Made by a program: the position numbers and the translations under genes
Shown: positions 54,602-64,000 of the stretch, piece by piece
Position numbering within the stretch: the first letter of the stretch is position 1
Layout of the letters: the number at the start of each line of letters is the position of its first letter
NCBI RefSeq assembly: GCF_016595245.1
Contig: NZ_JAENHM010000035.1
Coordinates: 156,360-220,359, forward strand
From: Azospirillum endophyticum
GTDB lineage: Bacteria > Pseudomonadota > Alphaproteobacteria > Azospirillales > Azospirillaceae
DNA: 64,000 nucleotides
Reading direction: 5' to 3'
Notes under the pieces: model-generated
The model's input: the letters and a program-made list of their open reading frames with translations, nothing else
The model's database searches: none
Told to the model about the DNA's origin: nothing

Positions 54602-56029
54602 ATGGCGAAGCTGCTGGCTGCCCTGCTGCTGATGATGGTGGCGATCGGCCCCGCCTGCGCCGTGGCGCCCACCAGCCGTGCCGACACCGTCGCGGCGCTC
54701 GACCGCTACCGGACGGATTTCGCGAAGATCCGCGGTTCCGGCTCGCTCTCCACCGCAGACCGCAACTACGTCCTCTTCTCCGACGCCATGCGCCGCGTCC
54801 TGACGGAGCATGTGAAGCCCTTCGACCCGCAGGTGCTGGTCGACAAGGCGGAAGACGGGCTGAAGAAGAAGAAGGCGGAGAACGCGCGCGCCAGCGACCG
54901 CATGCTGACCGAAGCGGCGCTGGACAGCATGCTGGGGGGGCTCGACCCCTATTCCAGCTTCCTCGACGCCGAACGCTACCGCTATCTGCGCGAACAGACG
55001 CAGGGCGAGTTCGGCGGGCTCGGCATCGAGGTGACGATGGACGAGGAAAGCGGCCTGATCAAGGTCGTCTCCCCCATCGACGGCTCGCCGGCCGCCCGCG
55101 CCGGCCTGCGCAGCGGCGACCTGATCGCCCGCATCGACGACGTGGCGGTGAAGGGGCTGAACCTGCACGATGCCGTCGCCCGCATGCGGGGGCCCGTCGG
55201 CAGTTCGGTCGCCCTGTCGATCCGCCGCCCGCCGTCGACGGAGCCCAACACCCGCGTCTCGCTGACCCGGGCCATCGTCAAGATCCAGCCCGTGCGCTAC
55301 CGGCTGGAAGGCAACGTCGCCTATGTCCGCATCGCCACCTTCAACCAGTCGACCTCCTCGGCGCTGGATTCGGCGATCGAGGACATGCGCCGCCAGGCGA
55401 AGGGCCGGCTGACCGGCGCCGTCATCGATCTGCGCAACAACCCCGGCGGCCTGCTGGAGCAGGCGGTGCAGGTGGCCGACCGCTTCCTGGAGGCGGTCGA
55501 CATCGTCTCCGTCCGCGGCCGCGACCCGGAGGAATCCCGTTCCTACCGCGGTACCCCCGGCGACCTGATGGCCGGGCTGCCGGTGGTGGTGCTGATCAAC
55601 AGCGGCTCGGCCTCGGCCTCGGAGATCGTGGCCGGCGCCCTGCAGGACCATCACCGGGCGCTGCTGTTCGGCTCGCGCTCCTACGGCAAGGGCTCGGTGC
55701 AGACCATCTCCTCGCTCAGCGTCGACACCGGCATCCGCCTGACCACCGCCCGCTACTACCGCCCGTCGGGGGCGCTGGTCGACTGCTTCGGCGTCTCGCC
55801 GAACCTGGAGGTCAAGCCGACCCATGGCAGCACCGAGGAAACCCACCCCGACCCCGCCACCTGCGATCCCAACGCCCCGGTCCCGCCGAAGCCGCAGGTC
55901 TGGCTGGCGCAGGACATGTGCCCGGACGTGATGGACAAGGCCCCCAAGCCCGACGACGACCGCCCGCTGGAATGCGCCGTCTCCGCCATCCGCAACCGCC
56001 TGACCGGCACGCTCGCCGGCGGGGAATGA
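54602..56029 (+). CDS. S41 family C-terminal processing protease
   Basis: The 475-residue secreted protease has a signal peptide (LLAALLLMMVAIGPACA), a PDZ domain (about 130-215) and the S41 catalytic domain. The Ser-Lys dyad is Ser338 in SGSASASEIVAG and Lys363 in SYGKGSVQT, 25 residues apart as in E. coli Tsp. It cuts periplasmic proteins near their C termini. A 70-residue tail rich in Asp, Pro and Cys is an extra segment. AGAGGGTCCAAGG precedes the ATG at 54602. Confidence 0.93.
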   Translation: MAKLLAALLLMMVAIGPACAVAPTSRADTVAALDRYRTDFAKIRGSGSLSTADRNYVLFSDAMRRVLTEHVKPFDPQVLVDKAEDGLKKKKAENARASDRMLTEAALDSMLGGLDPYSSFLDAERYRYLREQTQGEFGGLGIEVTMDEESGLIKVVSPIDGSPAARAGLRSGDLIARIDDVAVKGLNLHDAVARMRGPVGSSVALSIRRPPSTEPNTRVSLTRAIVKIQPVRYRLEGNVAYVRIATFNQSTSSALDSAIEDMRRQAKGRLTGAVIDLRNNPGGLLEQAVQVADRFLEAVDIVSVRGRDPEESRSYRGTPGDLMAGLPVVVLINSGSASASEIVAGALQDHHRALLFGSRSYGKGSVQTISSLSVDTGIRLTTARYYRPSGALVDCFGVSPNLEVKPTHGSTEETHPDPATCDPNAPVPPKPQVWLAQDMCPDVMDKAPKPDDDRPLECAVSAIRNRLTGTLAGGE

Positions 56030-56040
56030 GCCGGAAAATC

Positions 56041-56192
56041 CCCTCCCCCCCCGGGGAGAGGGTTAGGGTGAGGGGGACCCGCGGCGAGGCTTCTTGGGAA
56101 GACACGCGGTGCATCCCCCTCACCCCGACCCTCTCCCCGCTTTCGGCGGATCTTCGATCCGCCTGTCGCGTCAGCGCAAACTTCGTTTGCGC
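56041..56192. repeat. REP-like repeat cluster, copy 2, between convergent genes
   Basis: A 28-base block at 56051-56078 is identical to 14672-14699; an inverted relative follows at about 56113-56140. Two perfect hairpins come next, 56145-56163 (GGCGGATC/GATCCGCC) and 56174-56192 (GCGCAAAC/GTTTGCGC). The Sfp-type gene's stop (56171-56173) abuts the last hairpin, which encodes its final residues. Confidence 0.8.
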
Positions 56193-56962
56193 GTGAGCGG
56201 GGGGGAGAGGGAGGAGTCGATCACCCGCGTCTCCACCGTCCAGCCGGTGCCATGCGCCGCGACGGCGGCGATGGTGCCGGGCAGGACGCGGCGGTCGAAC
56301 AGGCTCCAGTCCGTCGGCACGCCGACATCGCCGCGCAACCGCCCGTCGATGTCCAGCAGGGCCGGCGGCGCACCGGGCGTCACCTCCACCGCGAACTGGT
56401 CGAGCGGCATCGACAGCCCGACGCCGGCCGCCTTGATGAAGGCCTCCTTCCGCGTCCAGGCCAACAGGAATCCCTCGTCCCGCCGCTCCGGCCCCAGCGC
56501 CCGCAACGCAGCGCACTCGGTGGCGTGGAAGAAGCGGTCGGCGATGCCGTCGGCGCTCTCGATGGGACGAAGCCGCTCGATGTCGACGCCGATCCGCCCC
56601 TCCGCCGCCACGGCGATGGCGAGGCTGTCCTCGCTGTCGCTGAGGTTGAAGGCGGGGCCGTCGGACAGCGCCGGCTTGCCGTGGGTGCCGTAATCGAAGC
56701 ATAGCCCGGCCGGGTCGCGGCCCGTGCAGCGCCCCAGCAGCAGCCGCAGCAGCCCCCGGCGCAGGATGAAACGGTCGGTCAGCCGCTCCATCAGGAATCG
56801 GTCGGCGCGCTCCAGTTCGTCGTCGGACAGCAGGGCGCGCATCGCCCCCTTGTGCGCCGACAACCCTGCCAGATCGGCGAACCAGACGCGGACGACGCCG
56901 GGCGCCAAACCATAATCGTCGGCATGCCCGCCCGTCGGCACCGTGACGCTCTCGTCATGCAT
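56171..56962 (-). CDS. 4'-phosphopantetheinyl transferase (Sfp type)
   Basis: This enzyme moves phosphopantetheine from CoA onto carrier proteins of secondary-metabolite or fatty-acid synthesis. The 263-residue product has GVDIERLR (125-132) and WTRKEAFIKA (169-178) with the magnesium- and CoA-binding acids, and KPALSDGPAFNLSDSED as the N-half motif. The last codons RKRSLR run into a hairpin repeat, so the end may have been altered. No polyketide or peptide synthetase gene is in the window; the ACP-like protein at 42728 is one possible substrate. Confidence 0.92.
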   Translation of the reverse strand: MHDESVTVPTGGHADDYGLAPGVVRVWFADLAGLSAHKGAMRALLSDDELERADRFLMERLTDRFILRRGLLRLLLGRCTGRDPAGLCFDYGTHGKPALSDGPAFNLSDSEDSLAIAVAAEGRIGVDIERLRPIESADGIADRFFHATECAALRALGPERRDEGFLLAWTRKEAFIKAAGVGLSMPLDQFAVEVTPGAPPALLDIDGRLRGDVGVPTDWSLFDRRVLPGTIAAVAAHGTGWTVETRVIDSSLSPPLTRKRSLR

Positions 56963-57065
56963 CGGACAGCGATCCTCCCTCCTAAATTAGCGCCCTGGCT
57001 CCGGCAGGGGTTTCGGGTATCATGCGCGCCTCTCGCATCCGCCCCTGCATCCGGACCAGGATCCC

Positions 57066-58058
57066 ATGGTTGACACCGCCCTGCTCGCCCCGCATCTGAC
57101 CAACGTCCTTCGCGACGCCTTCATCCCGGAGCTGCCCAATCATTACCGCGGCAAGGTGCGCGAGAACTACGACCTTCCCGACCAGGGAGACGGGGCGCGG
57201 CGGATCCTGATCACCACCGACCGGCTGTCGGCCTTCGACCGCATCCTGACCGCCCTCCCCTTCAAGGGGCAGGTACTGACCCAGACCGCCCGCTTCTGGT
57301 TCGAGGCGACACAGGACATCTGCGCCAACCATGTCCTTGAGTATCCGGATCCCAACGTCGTGGTGGCGAAGCGGCTGACCATCATGCCGGTCGAGGTCGT
57401 GGTCCGCGATTACATGGCGGGGACCACCGGCACCTCGATCTGGTCGATGTACAAGCAGGGCCGGCGCGAGATGTACGGCCACGTCTTCCCCGACGGGCTG
57501 CGCCAGAACCAGAAGCTGGACGCCCCCATCATCACCCCGACCACCAAGGCCTTCGACGCCGGCCATGACGAGGAGCTGACCGCGACCGAGATCGTCGGAC
57601 GCGACCTGCTGACCCGCGCCCAGTGGGACGAGGTGTCGGACAAGGCGCTGGCGCTGTTCGCCCGCGGCCGGAAGATGGCGGCGGAGCGCGGCCTGATCCT
57701 GGTCGACACCAAATACGAGTTCGGCTTCGACCAGGACGGCAACATCCTGCTGGCCGACGAGATCCACACCCCCGACAGCTCGCGCTACTGGTTCGCCGGC
57801 AGCTATCAGGAGCGGTTCGAGGCCGGCGAAAAGCCGGAGAGCTTCGACAAGGACTTCGTCCGCAACTGGGTCGTCGCCCGCTGCGACCCCTACACCCAGG
57901 ACGTTCCGGAAATCCCCGGCGACGTGGTCCTGGAGGCGGCCCGCGTCTACATCGAAGCCGGCGAGACCATCACCGGCCGCCCGTTCGAGGTGCCGGCCAC
58001 CGCCGTCCCGGTCCTGGACCGCATCCGCGCCAACCTGGCGCCCTACTTCACCAAGTAA
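57066..58058 (+). CDS. purC: SAICAR synthetase
   Basis: PurC joins aspartate to CAIR in purine synthesis. The 330-residue protein is the longer type found in many alphaproteobacteria and yeast. It has [25 protein letters not shown], the phosphate loop region [12 protein letters not shown] and [20 protein letters not shown]. It is divergent from the Sfp-type gene, with 103 bp between the starts, and followed after 15 bases by the hydroxyacid dehydrogenase gene. Confidence 0.96.
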   Translation: MVDTALLAPHLTNVLRDAFIPELPNHYRGKVRENYDLPDQGDGARRILITTDRLSAFDRILTALPFKGQVLTQTARFWFEATQDICANHVLEYPDPNVVVAKRLTIMPVEVVVRDYMAGTTGTSIWSMYKQGRREMYGHVFPDGLRQNQKLDAPIITPTTKAFDAGHDEELTATEIVGRDLLTRAQWDEVSDKALALFARGRKMAAERGLILVDTKYEFGFDQDGNILLADEIHTPDSSRYWFAGSYQERFEAGEKPESFDKDFVRNWVVARCDPYTQDVPEIPGDVVLEAARVYIEAGETITGRPFEVPATAVPVLDRIRANLAPYFTK

Positions 58059-58073
58059 CGGAGAGCAGGCTCC

Positions 58074-59039
58074 ATGCGCGTCGCCATCCTCGACGACTAT
58101 CAGGGGGTCGCCCGCGACCTCGCCGACTGGTCGCAGCTCCCCGACGGCAGCGACCTGACGGTGTTCGAGACGCCGCTGGCAAATCCAGAAGGCGATCCGG
58201 ACGCGGTGGCGGCGGCGCTGGAGCCCTTCGACGTGCTGGTGATCATGCGGGAACGCACGCCGTTCCCCGCCGCGCTGATCGACCGGCTGCCGAACCTCAA
58301 GCTGCTGGTCACCACCGGCGCCCGCAACAACGCCATCGACCTGAAGGCCTGCGCCGCCCGCGGCATCCCGGTCAGCGGCACCCGGATGGTCGGCGCGCCG
58401 ACGGCGGAACTGACCTGGGGCCTGATCCTGGCGCTCGCCAAGCGCATCCCGGCCGAGGAGCGGGCGCTGCGCGAGGGCCGCTGGCAGACCGGGCTGACCG
58501 GCGATCTCGGCGGCAAGCGGCTAGGGCTGGTGGGGCTGGGCAAGCTCGGCGGCAAGGTCGCCAAGGTCGGCCAGGCCTTCGGCATGGAGGTGGTGGCCTG
58601 GAGCCCGAACCTGACCGACGAACGCGCCGCCGAAGCCGGCGTGACCCGCGTCGGAAAGCACGATCTCTTCGCCGGCTCCGACGTGGTCAGCGTCCATCTG
58701 GTGCTGGGCGAGCGCACCCGCGGCGTGGTGGGTGCGGCCGAGATCGGCGCGATGAAGCCGACCGCCCTGTTCGTCAACACCTCGCGCGCCGGGCTGGTGG
58801 ACGAGGCGGCGCTGGTCCATGCGCTGCGGCACGGCCATATCGGCGGCGCCGGCATCGACGTTTTTCCCATCGAGCCTCTTCCGGCTGACAGCCTTTGGCT
58901 TAACCTTCCCAACACCGTGCTGACGCCCCATCTGGGCTATGTGACGCGGGAGAATTACGCGGTGTTCTACCGCGACGCCCTGGAGGACATCCTGGCCTGG
59001 ACGGCAGGCTCACCGGTGCGGCTGCTCTCTCCCGCCTGA
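58074..59039 (+). CDS. D-2-hydroxyacid dehydrogenase family protein
   Basis: A 321-residue NAD-dependent enzyme with the Rossmann motif GLVGLGKLGGKVAKVG (about 150-165), NTSRAGLVDEAAL with the catalytic Arg, the IDVFPIEPLP Glu block and the catalytic His in LTPHLGY. It oxidises or reduces a 2-hydroxy acid such as glycerate, lactate or hydroxypyruvate; the substrate is not decided by sequence. It is 15 bases downstream of purC, probably co-transcribed, and 20-26 bases ahead of the PAP2 gene. Confidence 0.92.
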   Translation: MRVAILDDYQGVARDLADWSQLPDGSDLTVFETPLANPEGDPDAVAAALEPFDVLVIMRERTPFPAALIDRLPNLKLLVTTGARNNAIDLKACAARGIPVSGTRMVGAPTAELTWGLILALAKRIPAEERALREGRWQTGLTGDLGGKRLGLVGLGKLGGKVAKVGQAFGMEVVAWSPNLTDERAAEAGVTRVGKHDLFAGSDVVSVHLVLGERTRGVVGAAEIGAMKPTALFVNTSRAGLVDEAALVHALRHGHIGGAGIDVFPIEPLPADSLWLNLPNTVLTPHLGYVTRENYAVFYRDALEDILAWTAGSPVRLLSPA

Positions 59040-59065
59040 ACGAGCAACAGGGATGGAGGGTGCCG

Positions 59066-59815
59066 GTGAGTCCGACGGATGGGATCGGCGGTGGTCGGAA
59101 CGGTTTCTGGACGAGGGTGAGCCGGCATCATCTGGGCATGCTCGTCGGGCTCTCGGTGATCGCCGGCCTGTTGTTCGGCTTCGTCGAATTGGCCGGCGAA
59201 GTGATGGAGGGCGAGACCTCCGCCTTCGACAAGCGCATCCTGCTGGCGTTGCGCGATCCGCTGAACCCCGACCAGCCCGGCGGTCCCTGGTGGCTGGCCC
59301 GGGTGGCGCGCGACATCACCTCGCTCGGCAGCACCACCATCCTCGCCATCCTCACCGTCGCGACGCTGGGCTTCCTGCTGCTTCTGCACAAGCGGGCGGC
59401 GGCCCTGCTGGTGCTGGTGTCGGTCGGCGGCGGCGGGACGCTCAGCACCGTGCTGAAGATGCTGTTCGACCGCGCCCGCCCCGATCTGGTGCCGCATGGC
59501 GACGAGGTGATCTCCGCCAGCTTCCCCAGCGGCCACGCCATGCAGTCGGCCGTGGTCTACCTGACGCTGGGCGCCCTGCTCACCCAATTCGTCGAGGGAC
59601 GGCGGACCAGAGCCTATCTGCTGAGCTGGGCGATGGTGCTGACCCTCATCATCGGGTCGAGCCGCGTTTATCTGGGCGTCCATTGGCCGACCGACGTGCT
59701 GGCCGGCTGGAGCGTCGGCGCCGCCTGGGCGGCTCTCTGCTGGATGGTCGCCGAATGGCTGCAGCGCCGCGGCGCCGTCGAGCAGGACCGGCCGGAGACG
59801 ACCGTCGGACGATGA
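59066..59815 (+). CDS. PAP2-family membrane phosphatase
   Basis: A 249-residue inner-membrane lipid phosphatase. The three phosphatase motifs are KMLFDRARPDLV, PSGHAMQS and SRVYLGVHWPTDVLAG, with the catalytic His residues in the last two, separated by membrane segments. It probably removes phosphate from a phosphatidic acid, undecaprenyl pyrophosphate or LPS-like lipid. GGAGG six bases ahead favours GTG 59066 over GTG 59060. Confidence 0.9.
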   Translation: MSPTDGIGGGRNGFWTRVSRHHLGMLVGLSVIAGLLFGFVELAGEVMEGETSAFDKRILLALRDPLNPDQPGGPWWLARVARDITSLGSTTILAILTVATLGFLLLLHKRAAALLVLVSVGGGGTLSTVLKMLFDRARPDLVPHGDEVISASFPSGHAMQSAVVYLTLGALLTQFVEGRRTRAYLLSWAMVLTLIIGSSRVYLGVHWPTDVLAGWSVGAAWAALCWMVAEWLQRRGAVEQDRPETTVGR

Positions 59816-59941
59816 GGGGCAGGGCATCGAGGGGCGGGACGGCTCCAGGGGCTAGCCGCGCAAAAGGTCGACAAGCGGGTTGAATACGGCTGCTTGCCCG
59901 CCGATAGTGTCGACCCTACCCCTTTCGGATCAGGCCGCACC

Positions 59942-60436
59942 ATGCCGAACGGCACACTCGACCGCGAAACCCTCGAAGCCGTCGGCGTCCTCGCCCGGGC
60001 GGTGGAGCGCGAACGGGTGCCCGGCGTGCTGGAATGCCGCCTGCTGGCGAACGCCCTGAAGCGCACGCTGGACAGCGGGCAGGAGCGCGAGCTGACCGAG
60101 GCTTCGCGCGTTTTCCGCACGCTCGACAGCGACCTGCGCGAACGCATCGTCGCCCGTGCCCGGGTGGAGGCCAAGGAAACCCGCGCCCAGGCGAAGGCGG
60201 TCGAGGCGGAGGTCATGTCCGCGGATCGGGAGGTGGTGACCCAGGAGATGCCGGCACTGCCCGCCCGACGCATTTCCGAGCCGAAGGGCGGCGCCGGCAG
60301 CAACTTCCTGGCCGCCCTGAACGGTCTGCGCCCGGCCGCCACTTCCGGCAGCCGCGGTGCCGCCCGCGACCGCCTGCGCGCCGCCGTCGACTCACAGCGC
60401 CGCGTCGGCCGGCGGGTGGAACCGACGCTGGACTAA
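59942..60436 (+). CDS. Coiled-coil-prone protein of unknown function
   Basis: A 164-residue Arg/Ala/Glu-rich protein, mostly predicted helical, with no signal peptide. Its N-terminal half (LEAVGVLARAVERERVPGVL) and the run RERIVARARVEAKETRAQAKAV suggest a coiled coil. I do not recognise a family. The ATG is at 59942. Downstream lies an array of hairpins. Confidence 0.6.
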   Translation: MPNGTLDRETLEAVGVLARAVERERVPGVLECRLLANALKRTLDSGQERELTEASRVFRTLDSDLRERIVARARVEAKETRAQAKAVEAEVMSADREVVTQEMPALPARRISEPKGGAGSNFLAALNGLRPAATSGSRGAARDRLRAAVDSQRRVGRRVEPTLD

Positions 60437-60441
60437 GACCG

Positions 60442-60628
60442 GCGCCGAAAAGTTTCGACTTTTCGGCGCTGATACGGCCGCGACGGCGGCCGCGCGGGCA
60501 CATGCCCGCGAAGCCAAGGCCCGCGGAAGCGGGTCGCCCGGCGTCTGAGGGGCCGGAAAGTCCCGGCCAAAGGTCGGAACTTTCCGGCATTGGTATAAGA
60601 CCGGCGGTCATCGATGATGACCGCCGGT
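60442..60628. repeat. Array of four or more hairpins between convergent genes
   Basis: In order: a perfect 12-base stem with TTCG loop (60442-60469), a 7-base stem (60494-60509), a 10-base stem GCCGGAAAGT/ACTTTCCGGC with an inner GC stem (60552-60588) and a perfect 13-base stem (60600-60628). The first and third share a GCCG(A/G)AAAGT arm. The last, 7 bases after the tonB stop, may end that transcript. Looks like a BIME-type cluster. Confidence 0.75.
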
Positions 60629-60634
60629 CCCGGG

Positions 60635-61504
60635 TCAGCGGATGAAGAACTGGACCGGGACCACCATTTCGATGCGGTCCTTCGCCATCTCCTCCGGCGG
60701 GGCCGGCAGGGGGGAGGCGCGACGGACCATTTCCACCGTCTCCTCGTCCAGGGCACTGAAACCGGAGCTGCGGTCGAGCTGGACCGACAGCACGCGTCCT
60801 TCGCGGTCGATGGTGAAGCGGACCTGGGCGACCCCTTCCTGACGGCGGGCCTGGGCGGCGCGCGGGTAGCGCTTGTGGCGCTCCAGATGGCTCAGCACCC
60901 GGCCCTGCCAGCTCGGCACCGCCCGGCTGGGCGCGGCGGAGGGGGCCGGCGCCGCCGGTGCGGGAGCCGGGGCGGGGGCCGGCGGGGCGGCGACCGGAGC
61001 CGGCTGCGCCTGCTGGACCGGCTGGGCGACCGGACGCGGCGGCTTGGGCTTCTCCGGCTTGGGCTTCGGCGCTTCCTTCTTCACCTCGGGCTTGGGCTTC
61101 GGCGGTTCCGGCGGCGGCTTGGGCAGCACCACCTCCGGCTCGACCACCGGTGGCGGTTCCGGCGGCGGTGGCGGTTCCTCGACGACCGGTTCGGGTTCGG
61201 GCGGCGGCGGTTCGGGAAGCGGTTCGATCACCGGCTCGGGCATCGGTTCCGGCAAGGGGATGTCGATGGCCGGTGCCGGTTCCGGCGGCGTCACCGGAAG
61301 CGGCGCCAGTTCCAGCAGGACGGCCGGCGGGTCGGCATCCGTCGGCGCGATCGGCACATGCCAGGCGACCATCGCCACGCCGGCCGCCGCATGGACGCCC
61401 AGCGCCAGCATCAGGCTGCCGCCCCAGCGGAAGGCGCCGCGGGCCGGACGCTCGCCGCCGTCGGCGGACCAGTCCGCCGCATCATGGTCGAAGGCCGCAC
61501 TCAT
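60635..61504 (-). CDS. tonB: Energy transducer protein
   Basis: TonB carries proton-motive energy from ExbB/ExbD to outer-membrane receptors. The 289-residue product has one N-terminal membrane segment (about 28-48), a very long proline-rich spacer with EPxP and KPxP runs (about 55-200) that spans the periplasm, and a C-terminal TonB domain (about 205-289, with ERHKRYPRAAQARRQEGVAQ and FTIDREGRVLSVQL). Its ATG overlaps the exbD stop by 4 bases (61501-61504). Confidence 0.95.
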   Translation of the reverse strand: MSAAFDHDAADWSADGGERPARGAFRWGGSLMLALGVHAAAGVAMVAWHVPIAPTDADPPAVLLELAPLPVTPPEPAPAIDIPLPEPMPEPVIEPLPEPPPPEPEPVVEEPPPPPEPPPVVEPEVVLPKPPPEPPKPKPEVKKEAPKPKPEKPKPPRPVAQPVQQAQPAPVAAPPAPAPAPAPAAPAPSAAPSRAVPSWQGRVLSHLERHKRYPRAAQARRQEGVAQVRFTIDREGRVLSVQLDRSSGFSALDEETVEMVRRASPLPAPPEEMAKDRIEMVVPVQFFIR

Positions 61505-61929
61505 GGGGCCGGCGCCGCTTCCAGCCCGACGAGGCCGATCTTCAGGTAACCGGCGGCCCGCAGGCTGTTCATCACCTCGGTCAGCGCACCGTAGTCGACG
61601 GTCTTGTCGGCACGCAGGAACACGCGCTGGGTCTTGTCGCCATGGGTCGCGGCGTCCAGCGCCGCCCCCAGCGCCTCCTTGGTGGTCGTGGTCTCGCCCA
61701 GCGACAGCGTCTTGTCCGCCTGGATACTGAGGAACAGCGGCTTGTCCGGCCGCGGCGTCGGCGTGGCGGTGGACGCAGGCAGGTCAACCGGCACGTCCAC
61801 CGTCGCCAGCGGAGCGGCCACCATGAAGATGATCAGCAGGACGAGAACGACGTCGATGAAGGGGGTGACGTTGATCTCGTGGGTTTCGGTCAGTTCGTCG
61901 TCGTTGCCGGAGCCGAGGCGCGCACCCAT
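61501..61929 (-). CDS. exbD: Proton channel component of Ton system
   Basis: A 142-residue inner-membrane protein with one transmembrane helix near residues 25-43 ([24 protein letters not shown]; the Asp of FIDV is the proton-coupling residue) and a periplasmic domain ending in [12 protein letters not shown]. The start gives [20 protein letters not shown]. It sits 5 bases after exbB and overlaps tonB. Confidence 0.96.
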   Translation of the reverse strand: MGARLGSGNDDELTETHEINVTPFIDVVLVLLIIFMVAAPLATVDVPVDLPASTATPTPRPDKPLFLSIQADKTLSLGETTTTKEALGAALDAATHGDKTQRVFLRADKTVDYGALTEVMNSLRAAGYLKIGLVGLEAAPAP

Positions 61930-61934
61930 CGCCG

Positions 61935-62870
<936 letters not shown>

Positions 62871-63257
62871 GGCGCTCCAACTCCCCTCGGCGCGTGTCCG
62901 CCACGCGCGATGCAAAAACCCGACTGGCCCCGAAGCGATGCCTCCGGAGCGAACCCTCACGCGGTTATAATGCGAATGAGTCGCACTCGCACTGAAAATC
63001 GACCGCCGCCTGCGGGGATTCTTGCGTTTTTTGTGGGAATTATACCGGGTTTGACCGCGGTTCCGTTGGGTTGGCCAACATTATCGGGGCTTGGAAACAC
63101 CGTCGCGATCAAGTGCGAACAATTCTCAATACCACCATTCAGCCATGCTGTCGCGGAGAATTTCAGCCGATCCCTGCCGATGCGACCCGATGCCGCGCAA
63201 CCTTATGGCCTCCCCTGCGGTTGAACCACCGGTCGAGAGAGCGATGGGGAGGGTGCA
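62871..63257. other. 387 bp gap upstream of exbB
   Basis: No gene is seen. It holds the exbB leader, the Fur-like promoter at 62964-62985 and, farther right, sequence belonging to the small gene at 63258, with GGGGAGGG just before that start. I see no other conserved structure. Confidence 0.5.
62964..62985 (-). promoter_or_regulatory. exbB promoter with Fur-like box
   Basis: TGCGAATGAGTCGCA (62971-62985) is a 7-1-7 inverted repeat with one mismatch, like Fur boxes of alphaproteobacteria. Directly next to it on the minus strand is TATAAC (62964-62969), a -10 element, about 100 bases ahead of exbB. A repressor bound here would cover the promoter. Control by iron is inferred from the gene's function. 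Confidence 0.6.
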
Positions 63258-63512
63258 ATGGGTCGCGTGTCGATTGTGGAGGAGACGGGCAGCTTCCGGC
63301 TGGTGGCCTGCGACGGCCGTTTTGCCGTGGTGGAGGCCCGGGCAGGACGGGTCTTCGGCATGCCGCAAGACCCCGATGGCCGCCGCGACGGCGCCGTGGA
63401 CACCTCCGACGGCATCGAATCCGTCGCCCGCTGGGCCGGGGAGGACGAAGCGCGGGCGTTGATGCGCGAGCTCTGCCAGCGTGGCGACCAGCTGGCCCAA
63501 CGCATCTGGTGA
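63258..63512 (+). CDS. Small protein of unknown function
   Basis: An 84-residue soluble protein (start MGRVSIVEETGSFRLVACDG) with an N-terminal beta part and a C-terminal helix (EDEARALMRELCQRGDQLAQ). GGGGAGGG lies 6 bases ahead of the ATG. I do not recognise a family. It reads like a small conserved alphaproteobacterial protein. Confidence 0.65.
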   Translation: MGRVSIVEETGSFRLVACDGRFAVVEARAGRVFGMPQDPDGRRDGAVDTSDGIESVARWAGEDEARALMRELCQRGDQLAQRIW

Positions 63513-63599
63513 TCCGGCCGGCGCCGCCCGCCAACCGACGCTGGCGCGCCGCCCGCCCGATCGGGTCTACTTGCCGCTGCTGTGCAAGGCGACGGAAGC

Positions 63600-64000
63600 A
63601 TGACGAACGACCTCAGGAACCGCGGACTCGACGCCTGGGCCGACTTCCTCGAAACCCTCGGCCACGATACGCTCGACCGCCTGCCGGCGCTGACCGTGCC
63701 GGAGGTGCGGTTCCGCGACCCCTTCAACGACGCCTGCGGGCGCGACGCGGTGCGCGCGGTGCTGGCCCGCACGCTCGACGGCTGCCGCGACTTGCGCTTC
63801 ACCGTCACCCACCGGCTGCCCGCACCCGATCTGGCGATCCTGCGCTGGCGGTTCGAAGCGATGGTGACCGGCATCGGCCGGATGGACGTCATCGGCACCA
63901 GCGAGGTACGGCAGGCCGGCGACGGCCGGGTGGCGGAGCATGTCGACCACTGGGATTCCGGCGAGCATGTCTATCTGCGCCTGCCCTTGCTGGGCGCGCC
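63600..64000 (+). CDS. SnoaL-like/NTF2-fold protein, 3' end missing
   Basis: The frame is open from the ATG at 63600 to the right edge (133 residues seen). The pattern VPEVRFRDPFNDACGRDAVR and LRWRFEAMVTGIGRMDVIGTSEV followed by VAEHVDHWDSGEHVYLRLPLLG fits the SnoaL-like cone fold used by small isomerases, cyclases and related ligand-binding proteins. Only the first 133 residues are present, so function is left open. GGAAG lies just ahead of the ATG. Confidence 0.75.
   Translation, partial: MTNDLRNRGLDAWADFLETLGHDTLDRLPALTVPEVRFRDPFNDACGRDAVRAVLARTLDGCRDLRFTVTHRLPAPDLAILRWRFEAMVTGIGRMDVIGTSEVRQAGDGRVAEHVDHWDSGEHVYLRLPLLGA

Overview
This 64 kb window is a GC-rich, densely coded alphaproteobacterial chromosome or megaplasmid segment. 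A CcrM-type GANTC methyltransferase, an intracellular PHB depolymerase, hydrogenase maturation genes behind an FNR/FixK-type box, an ornithine-cyclodeaminase-family imine reductase and many REP-like palindromes together suggest a Rhodospirillales bacterium, most likely Azospirillum or a close relative. That assignment is inference from gene content, not from a database match. I see no prophage, rRNA operon, CRISPR array or intact insertion sequence.

Layout. 1-8.2 kb: end of a glycosyltransferase, an Lrp/AsnC regulator divergent from hpd, an ECF sigma/anti-sigma pair behind a secreted DUF305 and beta-propeller pair, a metallophosphoesterase and an AI-2E-family membrane protein. 8.6-14.7 kb: a 1050-residue protein with three CBM60-like modules and a beta-helix, a secreted phytochelatin-synthase-like cysteine protein, a small secreted protein and a DUF3305/DUF3306 pair. 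14.8-21.6 kb: an SDR, tRNA-Asp and tRNA-Asn, an imine reductase, folB, ccrM, rnhB, a SEC-C protein and a two-domain cold-shock protein. 21.6-29.8 kb: an Opp/Dpp-like ABC transporter with degenerate ATPases, a phospholipase D-VTT protein overlapping an EEP nuclease/phosphatase, and phaZ. 29.8-34.7 kb: eutB-eutC-eat for ethanolamine use, a small lipoprotein and a DUF1194 protein. 35-46 kb: a secreted protein with a possible caspase-like His/Cys pair, LysE, GGDEF-EAL, EamA and NCS2 transporters, an ACP-like protein beside a GH1 beta-glucosidase, a HutD-like protein and a PPC-like protein. 46-49 kb: a 58-residue small ORF, a YihY-family protein and a DUF3618/ferritin-like fusion. 48.6-53.5 kb: hupE, and hupK-hypB-hypC-hypE interrupted by two palindromic elements, with hypD absent. 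53.6-64 kb: an ExoY-like transferase, an S41 protease, an Sfp-type transferase, purC, a D-2-hydroxyacid dehydrogenase, a PAP2 phosphatase, an exbB-exbD-tonB operon behind a Fur-like box, and two small genes at the right edge.

How the genes work together. Several units are clear from overlapping or closely spaced genes: ECF sigma/anti-sigma; DUF305/propeller; eutB-eutC-eat (uptake and cleavage of ethanolamine); PLD-VTT with EEP (membrane lipid turnover); hupK-hypB-hypC-hypE with hupE (nickel supply and [NiFe]-hydrogenase maturation); and exbB-exbD-tonB (energy for outer-membrane iron uptake). Palindromic repeats are frequent, and in at least two places they supply the last codons and stop codon of a gene. 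The observations most worth checking are the three clustered GANTC sites in the ccrM leader, the 120 bp inverted-repeat element inside the hyp operon, the caspase-like signature, the degenerate ABC ATPase and the unannotated-size small ORF at 46.2 kb.
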